Part shown: positions 1-7,313 of the stretch, piece by piece
How the letters are laid out: each line of letters begins with the position of its first letter
Position numbering within the stretch: position 1 is the stretch's first letter
Assembly (NCBI RefSeq): GCF_003254745.1
Contig: NZ_QKXH01000001.1
Coordinates: 62,001-126,000 of the forward strand
DNA: 64,000 nt
DNA from: Flavobacterium aquariorum
GTDB taxonomy: Bacteria > Bacteroidota > Bacteroidia > Flavobacteriales > Flavobacteriaceae
Direction: 5' to 3'
Made by a program: the position numbers and the translations under genes
The notes under the pieces: model-generated
The model's database searches: none
The model's input: the letters and a program-made list of their open reading frames with translations, nothing else
What the model was told of the DNA's origin: nothing

Positions 1-160
1 CTTTTCTCTAGCGTTTTCAGTAATTGGTAATTTAAGTCCCTTATCAAAGCCCCATCTGTTATAATTATTGAGAAGTAGGAACCAAAATGTTCAATAGACA
101 TCTAATACGAGCTAAAGAAGGATTTAGCCCCATTTTTTATCCTAAACTAGCCTTATTAAT
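1..160. other. Left edge, no confident gene
   Basis: Nothing can be called with confidence here. A minus-strand frame opens with ATG at 101-99 and runs off the window edge (33 codons), and a plus-strand frame enters from the edge and stops at 62-64; neither resembles a family I recognise. A hairpin at 111-126 (GCTAAA, six-base loop, TTTAGC) followed by a T-rich stretch could be a terminator for a plus-strand gene lying to the left. Confidence 0.3.
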
Positions 161-171
161 CAAAAAAAGAG

Positions 172-395
172 GTGCTAAGTACCTCTATTATTGGTGTTAA
201 ATAGCAATAGTATTGGTTTTAAGTACCAATACTACTGGTGCTTAATACCTCTATTGTTGGATTTAAATACCTGCTTTGATGGTCTTAAATACCAATATTA
301 TTGGTTCTTAGCACCTCTATTATTGGTTTTAAATACCTACTTTAATGGTTGTAAGTACCAGCAATAGAGGTGCTAAATACCTCTATTCAATTCTT
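172..395. repeat. 22-bp-period array of 15-bp quasi-palindromes (array 1)
   Basis: About ten units follow one another, each a 15-bp block of the form ACC-N9-GGT plus a 7-bp spacer, giving a strict 22-bp period. Blocks include ACCTCTATTATTGGT (twice), ACCAATATTATTGGT (near-perfect palindrome), ACCAATACTACTGGT and ACCTACTTTAATGGT. Spacers are themselves similar (TTTAAAT, GTTAAAT, GCTAAAT, TCTTAGC). Repeats this short with 7-bp spacers exclude a CRISPR array. The same element recurs at about 42037-42254. The array is non-coding; its function is unknown. Confidence 0.85.
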
Positions 396-414
396 TTTTC
401 AATTTTGAAAAACA

Positions 415-444
415 AAAAACGCCAATCTTTCGACTGGCGTTTTG
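415..444 (-). terminator. Terminator after the ThrE-type gene pair
   Basis: The hairpin AACGCCA...TGGCGTT is followed on the minus strand by a T-rich run. It lies 20 bp past the stop of the downstream exporter gene. Confidence 0.75.
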
Positions 445-464
445 AGGTTTACAAAAGGTTTATT

Positions 465-986
465 TTAGTTTTCTTCTTCTAAGTTTTCGAGTTGTTTTTC
501 TAAAACAATATCAGTTTTAATTCGCTTCACGGTTTCCTTACGGGTGATGAGCAACGGGATGGCAACCCCTGCGGCCAAAGCCAAGATGATAAAACAAGCC
601 GAGAGACCGTTCTTTACCGTTTCAAAAAAGAGTTTGGTATAAACATCCGGATCTTGTTCGGCAGTTAATTTCATTACTCCTACCATGGCTTTGTAGGCAA
701 AAAATCCCGGAATCATAGGAATCAATGCGGGAAGCGCAAAAGTCATGGGCGGCGCTTTGCGATAGTGTGCCGCCAATACACTAGAAAAACCAATAAGGCT
801 TGAACCGCATAAGGCCGCGAAAACCAATCCTACTTCGAGTGATATTAAATAAAATTTGAGCAGTCCGCCCAGTGCTGCGATGATATATATAACTCCTAAA
901 GTACGGCGAGGCACATTGAACAAAACGGCAAAACCGATACCTGCACAACCCAACCAAATTCCTTTTTCTAATAATGCAAAATCCAT
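465..986 (-). CDS. Threonine/serine exporter, C-terminal half (ThrE_2 / DUF3815-like)
   Basis: This 173-residue hydrophobic protein has about five predicted membrane segments and the look of the C-terminal ThrE_2 module of ThrE-type amino-acid exporters, which in many bacteria is a separate gene. Segments include GIWLGCAGIGFAVLFNV near the N-terminus and a glycine/alanine-rich last helix followed by a charged tail. It starts one base after the stop of the upstream gene (988-1761), so the two are almost certainly cotranscribed and probably form one transporter. In Corynebacterium the single-chain ThrE exports threonine and serine; the substrate here is inferred only from the family. Confidence 0.8.
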   Translation of the reverse strand: MDFALLEKGIWLGCAGIGFAVLFNVPRRTLGVIYIIAALGGLLKFYLISLEVGLVFAALCGSSLIGFSSVLAAHYRKAPPMTFALPALIPMIPGFFAYKAMVGVMKLTAEQDPDVYTKLFFETVKNGLSACFIILALAAGVAIPLLITRKETVKRIKTDIVLEKQLENLEEEN

Positions 987-987
987 T

Positions 988-1761
988 TTAGTGTAAATTA
1001 AAAATTAATAATGAAACCATCAATCCCAATGCAATGGCAAAAGCGATGACCAAAACATTTACGCCTCTGGTGGTTCCGTTTAATATGTTTCCGTCGATCA
1101 AATCCGAGAAGGAATTAATCATAGGCACACCGGGAATTAAAAACAATACCGATGTGGATAAGGCATGTATAAATTCTCCCTCGGGATTTAGAAACGAATA
1201 GAGCCCGACCAAGAACGAAGAGGTTAAAGCCGCAAAGAAAATACACACATAAAAATTGAATTTGAGTTTCATGGTTTCCTGTCTCACAAAAAGCCCCAAG
1301 AAACTTCCTGAAAAGCATAGAATCATTTCGATTAATCCACCACCAAACAATCGGCAAAATGAAGCTCCTGCCAAAGCGACCAAAAACAAAACTGCAAACC
1401 TTGGATATAATGGTTTTCGGTCTAGCAATTTCATTTCTTTATTGATGCGCTCCACAGACCATTTTTCTTCCACAATTTTCCAACTCATCGTACTGATATC
1501 CGAAATGAGATTGAAATTGAGGTGCATATTCGGCACCCATTTTACACTGGTAAACGTTTTGATATTGTCTTTATAGGTTAAAGTAATCATCAAAGCATGA
1601 TTGGTAATCATTAAATCCGAATCACAGCAAAAAGCACCGGCTATTCTGCTGATGGTGACTTTGACACGTTCGGTATTGGCTCCTGAAACCATCAGTAAGG
1701 AACCTATTTCCAGGAGCATTTCTCCCAGTTCGTATTTGTTTGGTTTTGCAACTAATTCCAT
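988..1761 (-). CDS. Threonine/serine exporter, N-terminal half (ThrE / DUF1212-like)
   Basis: This 257-residue protein is the N-terminal partner of the split ThrE transporter. The first 110 residues are soluble and contain the family's typical start (LLEIGSLLMVSGANTERV), then about five membrane segments follow. ThrE-type N-terminal domains are proposed to have a cytosolic hydrolase-like part. It is the first gene of a two-gene operon with 465-986, one base apart. A palindrome at 1816-1831 lies about 55 bp upstream of the start and could be an operator. The assignment rests on overall pattern; the exported amino acid is not proven. Confidence 0.8.
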   Translation of the reverse strand: MELVAKPNKYELGEMLLEIGSLLMVSGANTERVKVTISRIAGAFCCDSDLMITNHALMITLTYKDNIKTFTSVKWVPNMHLNFNLISDISTMSWKIVEEKWSVERINKEMKLLDRKPLYPRFAVLFLVALAGASFCRLFGGGLIEMILCFSGSFLGLFVRQETMKLKFNFYVCIFFAALTSSFLVGLYSFLNPEGEFIHALSTSVLFLIPGVPMINSFSDLIDGNILNGTTRGVNVLVIAFAIALGLMVSLLIFNLH

Positions 1762-1815
1762 ATAAATGCGGTTGTTAATTTTACTCCCAAATTTAACAAA
1801 TTAACCCCTTAAAAG

Positions 1816-1831
1816 CATGATATACATCATG
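1816..1831. promoter_or_regulatory. Possible operator upstream of the exporter operon
   Basis: CATGAT-ATAC-ATCATG is a perfect inverted repeat with 6-bp arms, about 55 bp upstream of the first exporter gene. Position and symmetry suit a dimeric regulator site; no regulator is identifiable. Confidence 0.3.
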
Positions 1832-1987
1832 AAAGCATTAATTTGTTAAGATAATAAATAACAAGTGATTTCTAACGATTTCGCTTGTGGTTAAGCATGA
1901 AAAAAGACCCGAAATTGGGAAAGAAGTGGTGTATTTGCAGTTACTATTTGGCTTTTTGGAGGTCCTTTTTGGAGTTATAAAACACAA

Positions 1988-2014
1988 AAAACGTCAGACT
2001 GAAGACTGACGTTT
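1988..2014 (-). terminator. Terminator in the 1.76-2.28 kb gap
   Basis: AAACGTCAG...CTGACGTTT forms a stem followed by a T-run on the minus strand. It probably ends transcription from the prolyl oligopeptidase gene, so the dispersed repeat at 2121-2272 would be in that gene's 3' untranslated region. Confidence 0.6.
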
Positions 2015-2120
2015 GCCAAAAGCCTATTTTTTTGGGTGTTATTTTATCGAATTATTACTTTTTTATAGATTAAAAAAGGATATTTTAATCTTTTGGATAA
2101 ATAAAATCTTCTTATGAAAA

Positions 2121-2272
2121 GCGATGCCCTAGCCCTGATGGAAGCGAAAAGCCTTTTGAAATAAAATGCCCTTTTTCTTGAAAAAAAAGAGCGACCAACG
2201 GAAGCTCCTTTTTATTCTTAGAAAAAGGGCGTTTTATGAAAAAGCTTGCAGCGTACAGCAGGATCAAGCTCC
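2121..2272 (+). repeat. Dispersed hairpin element, family 2, copy A
   Basis: The element starts AGCCCTGATGGAAGCGAAAAG and ends GCAGCGTACAGCAGGA..AGCTCC. Between these conserved ends is a long variable hairpin (AAAATGCCCTTTTTCT pairing with AGAAAAAGGGCGTTTT). Other copies with the same ends are at 29621-29708 (reverse) and 48176-48270. It fills most of the gap between the exporter operon and the oligopeptidase gene; no coding capacity is seen. Confidence 0.65.
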
Positions 2273-2276
2273 TAAA

Positions 2277-4406
2277 CTATGGATTACTTACTGTTGACAA
2301 TGTTGTAAATCCCATGTTAAAGAGTGTGAAGGCTTGGATGTCGCAGATTTCCTGAATGGTTGCTGCGAGTGATTTTCCGGCGCCGTGGCCCGCGTTGATA
2401 TCGATTCTAATTAAAACGGGGTTGGTTCCTGTTTGTTTTTCCTGCAACTCGGCCGCAAATTTAAAACTGTGTGCGGGAACTACCCTGTCGTCGTGATCGC
2501 CCGTAGTCACAAGTGTGGCTGGATATTGAACACCTGTTTTTACATTTTGGACTGGTGAATACGATTTTAAGTACTCAAACATTTCCTTGCTGTCTGCCGA
2601 AGTTCCATAATCGAAAGCCCAACCCGCTCCGGATGTAAAGGTGTGGTAGCGCAACATGTCCATCACGCCCACGGCCGGCAAGGCGACTTTCATCAAATCG
2701 GGACGTTGTGTCATGGTAGCACCGACCAATAATCCGCCGTTGGACCCGCCACGAATGGCGAGATAATTAGGAGAGGTATAGTTTTGTGCAATCAGGTATT
2801 CGGCTGCAGCTATGAAATCATCAAAAACGTTTTGTTTTTGCATTTTGGTTCCTGCATCGTGCCATTTTTTGCCATACTCTCCTCCTCCACGAAGATTGGC
2901 TACGGCGTAGATTCCGCCATTTTCCATCCACACGGCATTCGAAATACCAAAACTTGGCGTCAGGCTAATGTTGAATCCACCGTACCCATAAAGAATGGTT
3001 GGGTTGTTTCCGTCGAGTTTCAGTCCTTTTTTGTGCGTGATTATCATTGGGACTTTGGTTCCGTCTTTGGACGTATAGAACACTTGGGTAGAAACGTAAT
3101 CCTCGCTTTTGAAATCTACTTTCGGTTGAGCATAAACCGCCGATTTCCCTGCTTTTGGTTCAAAAGAATAAATAGTTCCCGGTGTAATATAATTGGTAAA
3201 CGAATAATAAAGTGTTTTCTCTTCTTTCTTACTTCCAAAACCCGTGGCAGTCCCGAGACCCGGCAATTGAATTTCGCGCACTAATTTGCCCGAATACTCA
3301 TATTGCTTCACAATCGATACGGCATCTTTCATATAATTGGCAAAGAAATAACCAGCTCCTGTTGTTGGTGTCAACACATTTTCGGTTTCGGGAATTACGT
3401 CTTTCCAATTCTCCGGTTTTGGATTACTGAAACCTACACTCACAATACGCTTGTTGGGCGCATTCAAGTCGGTTTCTATGAATAATTTTTCACCTTCGTT
3501 TTCTATGATGTTGTTATCACTGTTGAAATTATCTACAATCGTTACAATAGGACTGTTGGGTTTGGTCAAATCCTGAATGTACAATTCGTTTCCGTAAGTG
3601 GAATTGGCAGCCGTAATCACTAAATAATGGTTGTCTTCGGTTACGCTTCCGCCAACATAACGGCGTTTTTGGTCAGCACCAAAAATGACTTTATCATCTT
3701 TTTGGGCCGTTCCTAATTTATGGTAATACAATTTATGTTGGTCGGTTTTGGCTGATAGCTCGCTTCCTTTTGGTTTGTCATAACTGGAATAGTAGAATCC
3801 TTCGTTTCCTTTCCAAGACACGCCGCTAAATTTAACGTCCACCAAAGTATCTTCCAATTTCTTGAAAGTATTGACATCCATCAAGATTACTTTTCGCCAG
3901 TCGCTTCCTCCTTCGGAAATGGAATAGGCTACTTTGGAACCGTCTTTGGAAAAATCAACTCCTCCTAATGAAGTGGTTCCCAGTTTTGAAAAAGTATTTG
4001 GATCCAAGAAGACTTCTTCTTTGCCCTTGGCATCTTTGCGATACAAAACCGACTGATTTTGCAATCCGTTGTTTTTGTAATAATAAATGAAATTCCCTTC
4101 TTTGAACGGTGCGCTTATTTTTTCGTAGTTCCAAAGTTTTTCGAGCCGAGCTTTTAATGCGTCTCTAAAAGGAATTTGAGACAAATAATCGTAGGTTACT
4201 TTGTTCTCTTCTTTGACCCAAGCAGCTGTTTCAGCCGATTTGTCGTCTTCGAGCCAACGATACGGATCGCTTACTTTAGTATCGAAATAAACATCAACCG
4301 TTTCGCCTTTTGCAGTTTTGGGATAAGTTATTGGAGTTGGTTTTTGGTTTTGCCCAAAAGAAGCCATTGAAGTAGATACAGCCATCAGAAATAGGAATTT
4401 TTTCAT
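2277..4406 (-). CDS. Prolyl oligopeptidase (S9A), secreted
   Basis: This 709-residue serine peptidase hydrolyses peptide bonds after proline in short peptides. A signal peptide ([19 protein letters not shown]) sends it to the periplasm. The seven-bladed propeller domain covers roughly residues 90-430, followed by the alpha/beta hydrolase domain. The catalytic triad is visible: Ser in [10 protein letters not shown], Asp in [10 protein letters not shown] and His in NAGHGAGK. Length is normal for the family. A -7 box (TATTTTTG on the minus strand, 4430-4437) precedes the start, and an inverted repeat TTAGGT/ACCTAA (4413-4429) lies between box and ATG. The gene appears monocistronic. Confidence 0.93.
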   Translation of the reverse strand: MKKFLFLMAVSTSMASFGQNQKPTPITYPKTAKGETVDVYFDTKVSDPYRWLEDDKSAETAAWVKEENKVTYDYLSQIPFRDALKARLEKLWNYEKISAPFKEGNFIYYYKNNGLQNQSVLYRKDAKGKEEVFLDPNTFSKLGTTSLGGVDFSKDGSKVAYSISEGGSDWRKVILMDVNTFKKLEDTLVDVKFSGVSWKGNEGFYYSSYDKPKGSELSAKTDQHKLYYHKLGTAQKDDKVIFGADQKRRYVGGSVTEDNHYLVITAANSTYGNELYIQDLTKPNSPIVTIVDNFNSDNNIIENEGEKLFIETDLNAPNKRIVSVGFSNPKPENWKDVIPETENVLTPTTGAGYFFANYMKDAVSIVKQYEYSGKLVREIQLPGLGTATGFGSKKEEKTLYYSFTNYITPGTIYSFEPKAGKSAVYAQPKVDFKSEDYVSTQVFYTSKDGTKVPMIITHKKGLKLDGNNPTILYGYGGFNISLTPSFGISNAVWMENGGIYAVANLRGGGEYGKKWHDAGTKMQKQNVFDDFIAAAEYLIAQNYTSPNYLAIRGGSNGGLLVGATMTQRPDLMKVALPAVGVMDMLRYHTFTSGAGWAFDYGTSADSKEMFEYLKSYSPVQNVKTGVQYPATLVTTGDHDDRVVPAHSFKFAAELQEKQTGTNPVLIRIDINAGHGAGKSLAATIQEICDIQAFTLFNMGFTTLSTVSNP

Positions 4407-4547
4407 AATTTATTAGGTTAAGCACCTAACAAAAATAGGAAAAGTTTTTAGAAAATTAGACAGTAGAGAAAAATGAAAAACTTTCAAAAGTCAACAAAGA
4501 AACATTAGTGATTTACTGAAAAAATCATAGACATTCTTTTTTATTTA

Positions 4548-4616
4548 AACCATTAAGAAATTAAGATTCAGTAAGGCTCATGGTCTTTCTTAATGAATCT
4601 TAATTTCTTAATGGTT
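4548..4616. repeat. Perfect 23-bp inverted repeat
   Basis: Arms 4548-4570 and 4594-4616 are exact reverse complements (AACCATTAAG... and ...CTTAATGGTT), separated by 23 bases. No T-run follows either side, so an ordinary terminator is less likely than a structural or mobile-element-derived hairpin. It occupies the gap between the oligopeptidase promoter and the tRNA remnant. Confidence 0.8.
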
Positions 4617-4657
4617 CAATATTTTCAATTTATAGTCAACTTTTCAGAACAAGACAT

Positions 4658-4684
4658 AAAAAAACCCAAACAATGTTTGGGTTT
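4658..4684 (-). terminator. Terminator after the tRNA 3' remnant
   Basis: AAACCCAAACA/TGTTTGGGTTT hairpin with a minus-strand T-run, 7 bp past the 3' end of the tRNA fragment. Confidence 0.7.
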
Positions 4685-4690
4685 ACTATG

Positions 4691-4747
4691 TGGAGAATAT
4701 CGGATTCGAACCGACCACCTTCCCGATGAAAAATCGGGACGCTCTAG
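4691..4747 (-). pseudogene. tRNA-Ala 3' fragment
   Basis: On the minus strand this begins CTAGAGCG, exactly the D-arm/anticodon boundary of the intact tRNA-Ala at 5087-5160, and from the variable loop to the discriminator base it is identical to it (GGTGGTCGGTTCGAATCC...TTCTCCA). The anticodon arm is replaced by a TCCCGA/TCGGGA stem with a TTTTTCA loop, one base pair too long for a tRNA. The 5' half is missing and is replaced by the GIY-YIG gene, whose stop codon (TAG) lies in this fragment. Confidence 0.8.
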
Positions 4748-4992
4748 TTCTTATTTGGTATCAAACTTTCAATATATTTCCTGCTTTTCATCTTTTTAAT
4801 TTGCAATTCCCTTTGACAAGCTTCACTTCTGGTAAGGAAAGTTTCGAAATATTTTAATTCCCAATCTTTAGCAACTTTTGTGTATTTACTTCTGCTATTC
4901 AAATGATCTTGAAGACGTTCTTCAACGTTTTGACAAGAACCAACATAATATTTATTAAGTGTAGTAGAATAAATGATGTAAGTGTAATACAT
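4744..4992 (-). CDS. GIY-YIG endonuclease domain protein inserted at a tRNA gene
   Basis: This 82-residue single-domain GIY-YIG nuclease (UvrC/Slx1-type fold) is of the kind often annotated near flavobacterial tRNA genes. Visible motifs are YTYIIYS (GIY), KYYVGSC (YIG), the RLQDH arginine/histidine region and the C-terminal REL..KK.KSRK segment with the metal-binding glutamate. The start is placed at Met 4992, where the conserved fold begins; the frame extends 13 codons further to 5031. The gene lies between an intact tRNA-Ala and a tRNA-Ala 3' fragment, all on the same strand, and takes its stop codon from the tRNA sequence. This suggests a small homing-like element that targets the tRNA gene; activity is inferred. 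Confidence 0.85.
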   Translation of the reverse strand: MYYTYIIYSTTLNKYYVGSCQNVEERLQDHLNSRSKYTKVAKDWELKYFETFLTRSEACQRELQIKKMKSRKYIESLIPNKN

Positions 4993-5052
4993 AGTATATA
5001 GAAAAGTTTGCGATTCGATTTTAAAAACCAAAGTACAAAAAAATCACAAACA

Positions 5053-5079
5053 AAAAAAACCCACTGAACTCAGTGGGTC
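5053..5079 (-). terminator. Terminator after tRNA-Ala
   Basis: ACCCACTGA/TCAGTGGGT stem with a minus-strand T-run, starting 7 bp past the tRNA 3' end. It separates the tRNA from the downstream GIY-YIG gene. Confidence 0.75.
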
Positions 5080-5086
5080 TGTATTG

Positions 5087-5160
5087 TGGAGAATATCGGA
5101 TTCGAACCGACCACCTCTTGCCTGCCAGGCAAGCGCTCTAGCCAAATGAGCTAATCCCCC
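5087..5160 (-). tRNA. tRNA-Ala (GGC anticodon)
   Basis: The 74-nt cloverleaf is complete: the 7-bp acceptor stem GGGGGAT/ATTCTCC includes the alanine identity pair G3-U70, the D-arm is ATTAGCTCATTTGGCTAGAG, the anticodon stem CTTGC/GCAAG encloses the loop CTGGCAG (anticodon GGC), and the T-arm contains GGTTCGAATCC. CCA is not encoded. It is immediately preceded by a degenerate copy (5161-5231) and followed by a terminator and the GIY-YIG gene. Confidence 0.96.
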
Positions 5161-5231
5161 AATATTTATATTCTGAACTGGTAACCTTCCCGACTCAATC
5201 GGGACACTCTAGCCAAATGAGCTAATCCCCC
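5161..5231 (-). pseudogene. Degenerate tRNA-Ala copy, abutting the intact tRNA
   Basis: The 5' half (GGGGGATTAGCTCATTTGG and CTAGAG) is identical to the intact tRNA-Ala. The anticodon arm is TCCCG/CGGGA with the loop ATTGAGT, and the T-arm and 3' acceptor strand are eroded and cannot pair with the 5' end. The replaced anticodon arm resembles that of the 3' fragment at 4691-4747, so the two may be the halves of one original disrupted gene. Confidence 0.75.
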
Positions 5232-5357
5232 AATTGTGCCGCAAATATAACATATAATTATAGGAATATGCAAATTTCAAAAAGACTATTCTTTAAATCC
5301 AAAAAAAATAACATTTTGCTACGGTTACTTTTTTAACTTTACATCAAAATACGCCTT

Positions 5358-6116
5358 ATGCTTACACCTGATAAAAACGGAACACTCTTAACAACCATAG
5401 AAAACAAAATCGCTACGGTGCAGTTTGGTCATCCCGCCAGTAACTCTTTCCCCAGAGTATTGTTGGATCGATTGACCAACGAGCTTACTTTTTTGAGTGA
5501 TAATGAAGAGATTTCGGTTATTGTTCTAAAAAGTGAAGGTACAGGTGCTTTTTGTGCAGGCGCTTCCTTTGATGAATTATTGGCAGTAAGCACTCTTGAT
5601 GAAGGTACCCGATTTTTCTCTGGGTTTGCCAATTTGATCAATGCTATTCGCTCTTGCAAAAAAATAATTATAGGACGTATTCAAGGAAAAGCCGTAGGCG
5701 GTGGTGTAGGTATTATTGCAGCCTGTGATTATGCAATTGCAACCCAAGAAAGTGCTATCAAATTATCGGAATTGGCAATTGGAATTGGCCCATTTGTGAT
5801 AGAACCAGCCGTGAGCAGAAAAATTGGAAAAACAGCAATGGCCGAAATGACTTTGGGCGCACACGAATGGAAATCGGCTTCTTGGGCTCACCAAAAAGGA
5901 CTATATGCCAAAATAATGGAAACACAAGAGGAACTGGATCAAGAAGTAACCGCTTTCTCCAAAAAACTATCCCATTACAATCCAGAGGCTCTTGCCGAAA
6001 TGAAAAAAGTCTTTTGGGAAGGAACAGCACATTGGGATAAACTATTAAAGGAAAGAGCTGCCATTTCCGGCAAACTAGTCCTATCCGATTTTACAAAAAA
6101 TGCTTTAATCAAATAA
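5358..6116 (+). CDS. Enoyl-CoA hydratase/isomerase family protein
   Basis: This 252-residue crotonase-fold protein is expected to act on acyl-CoA thioesters in the cytoplasm. The oxyanion-hole segments are present (GAFCAGASFDELL around residues 65-77, and GKAVGGGVGIIAACDYAIA around residues 107-125), followed by SELAIGIGP. In hydratases such as FadB/PaaF a pair of glutamates performs catalysis; here only the second position has a possible equivalent (SELAIGI), so hydratase, isomerase or another crotonase reaction is undecided. A small membrane-protein gene begins 2 bp after the stop. Confidence 0.85.
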   Translation: MLTPDKNGTLLTTIENKIATVQFGHPASNSFPRVLLDRLTNELTFLSDNEEISVIVLKSEGTGAFCAGASFDELLAVSTLDEGTRFFSGFANLINAIRSCKKIIIGRIQGKAVGGGVGIIAACDYAIATQESAIKLSELAIGIGPFVIEPAVSRKIGKTAMAEMTLGAHEWKSASWAHQKGLYAKIMETQEELDQEVTAFSKKLSHYNPEALAEMKKVFWEGTAHWDKLLKERAAISGKLVLSDFTKNALIK

Positions 6117-6118
6117 CA

Positions 6119-6289
6119 ATGACCGCTTTCATCCTACTGCTCCAAAAGGTAAACATTGACGAAAAAATTAAAAACGCTCCCAATGAAGGCTATCAAATAG
6201 GTGTCCTTATTGGTTCCTATCTGCCGTTTGTTATTTTAGTTTTATTAGCATACTGGACATACAATCGTGCCAAAAACAGAAAAGAGTAA
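6119..6289 (+). CDS. Small membrane protein (56 aa)
   Basis: This short frame encodes 56 residues: a polar N-terminal half (VNIDEKIKNAPNEGYQ), one strongly hydrophobic helix (IGVLIGSYLPFVILVLLAYW) and a basic tail NRAKNRKE, so it is probably a single-pass inner-membrane protein with a cytoplasmic C-terminus. It starts 2 bp after the enoyl-CoA hydratase gene and ends 19 bp before the lipoprotein gene, consistent with one operon. I do not recognise a family. Confidence 0.65.
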   Translation: MTAFILLLQKVNIDEKIKNAPNEGYQIGVLIGSYLPFVILVLLAYWTYNRAKNRKE

Positions 6290-6308
6290 CTTATAAAACG
6301 AAACCTTT

Positions 6309-7313
6309 TTGAAAAAAATAATCTTTTTTGGTATTATCCTCTGTTTCCTTACCTCCTGTCAGCAACAAGAACAACCCACGATCTCTTTTTATTATTGGAA
6401 GACCATTTTTAGGCTTTCGCCAAAAGAAAAAAACACTTTGTCCACTAATGAAGTCAAGAGACTTTATATACGTTATTTTGATATTGATCTGAGCGATCAA
6501 ACTCATAAGCCCTACCCCAGAACTCCAATTCGTTTTGAGGATGCAACTTCTGGATTTGAAATTATTCCTGTTGTGTATATCAAAAACAAGGTGATGCTTG
6601 ACAAGAAATTAAACGTCTTGGATTTGGCTCAAAAAACAAATAATTTCATTCAGCAAATCAACTCAAAAAGCAACATTACCATTCAGGAAATCCAGATCGA
6701 TTGTGATTGGACTCTTGGCAGTAAAGACAATTACTTGCGATTTATAGAAGCTTTTAAAAAGGTTTCCAATAAAAAATTATCCGCAACCATACGTTTGCAT
6801 CAAATAAAATATTTTAAAAAAACAAAAATTCCAAATGTAGACCGAGGCGTATTGATGTACTATAATATGGGTAAAATTGCCCCCGATTCTTTAAATTCGA
6901 TATACGATCGTAACATTGCCAACCGTTATTTATCCAGTCTGCAACACTATCCTTTGCCTATAGACATTGCACTTCCAATATATTCCTGGGGCATTCACAT
7001 AAGGGATAAAAAAATAATTGGTTTAAGAAACAAAATTGATACCCGTAATTTAAAAAATAGCAGTAGTTTTGTTCCTACAAAAAATAATTGGTTTACGGTT
7101 AGACATTCGAATTTTCAAGACGGTATTTTTTATAAAGAAAATGATCAGATAAAATTAGAAACAATATCCAAAAATGATTTGCTCGAAATGGCAAATGATC
7201 TTGAAGAAAACACGAAACAAAACCCAAAAGAAATTATCTTTTACGATTTAGACGAATTCAATTTAAAAAATTATGAAGAAGGCCTTTTTAAAAAAGTTAT
7301 TGATTGCTTTTAG
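6309..7313 (+). CDS. Lipoprotein of unknown function, DUF3142-like
   Basis: This 334-residue protein begins with a lipoprotein signal (MKKIIFFGIILCFLTSC, lipobox LTSC at Cys17), so it is anchored in the envelope. The start codon is TTG. The central part contains IQEIQIDCDWT and later RGVLMYYNMGK, which recall the beta-strand ends of the TIM-barrel-like DUF3142 proteins; this resemblance is from memory and moderate. Its last 41 bases overlap the start of the next gene, an arrangement that points to coupled translation. The two probably act together; their substrate is unknown. Confidence 0.65.
   Translation: MKKIIFFGIILCFLTSCQQQEQPTISFYYWKTIFRLSPKEKNTLSTNEVKRLYIRYFDIDLSDQTHKPYPRTPIRFEDATSGFEIIPVVYIKNKVMLDKKLNVLDLAQKTNNFIQQINSKSNITIQEIQIDCDWTLGSKDNYLRFIEAFKKVSNKKLSATIRLHQIKYFKKTKIPNVDRGVLMYYNMGKIAPDSLNSIYDRNIANRYLSSLQHYPLPIDIALPIYSWGIHIRDKKIIGLRNKIDTRNLKNSSSFVPTKNNWFTVRHSNFQDGIFYKENDQIKLETISKNDLLEMANDLEENTKQNPKEIIFYDLDEFNLKNYEEGLFKKVIDCF

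Noticed and set aside
172..395. CRISPR array
   Set aside because: Repeats are 15 bp and variable, spacers only 7 bp and similar to each other, and no cas gene is present.
4593..4799. Plus-strand frame of 68 codons with the phrase GEYRIRTDHLPDEKSG
   Set aside because: It is the antisense translation of the tRNA fragment and the end of the GIY-YIG gene; such phrases are a known artefact of tRNA genes.
5358..6116. Menaquinone or phenylacetate pathway assignment for the enoyl-CoA hydratase homologue
   Set aside because: No neighbouring pathway genes and the catalytic glutamates are not clear, so only the family is given.
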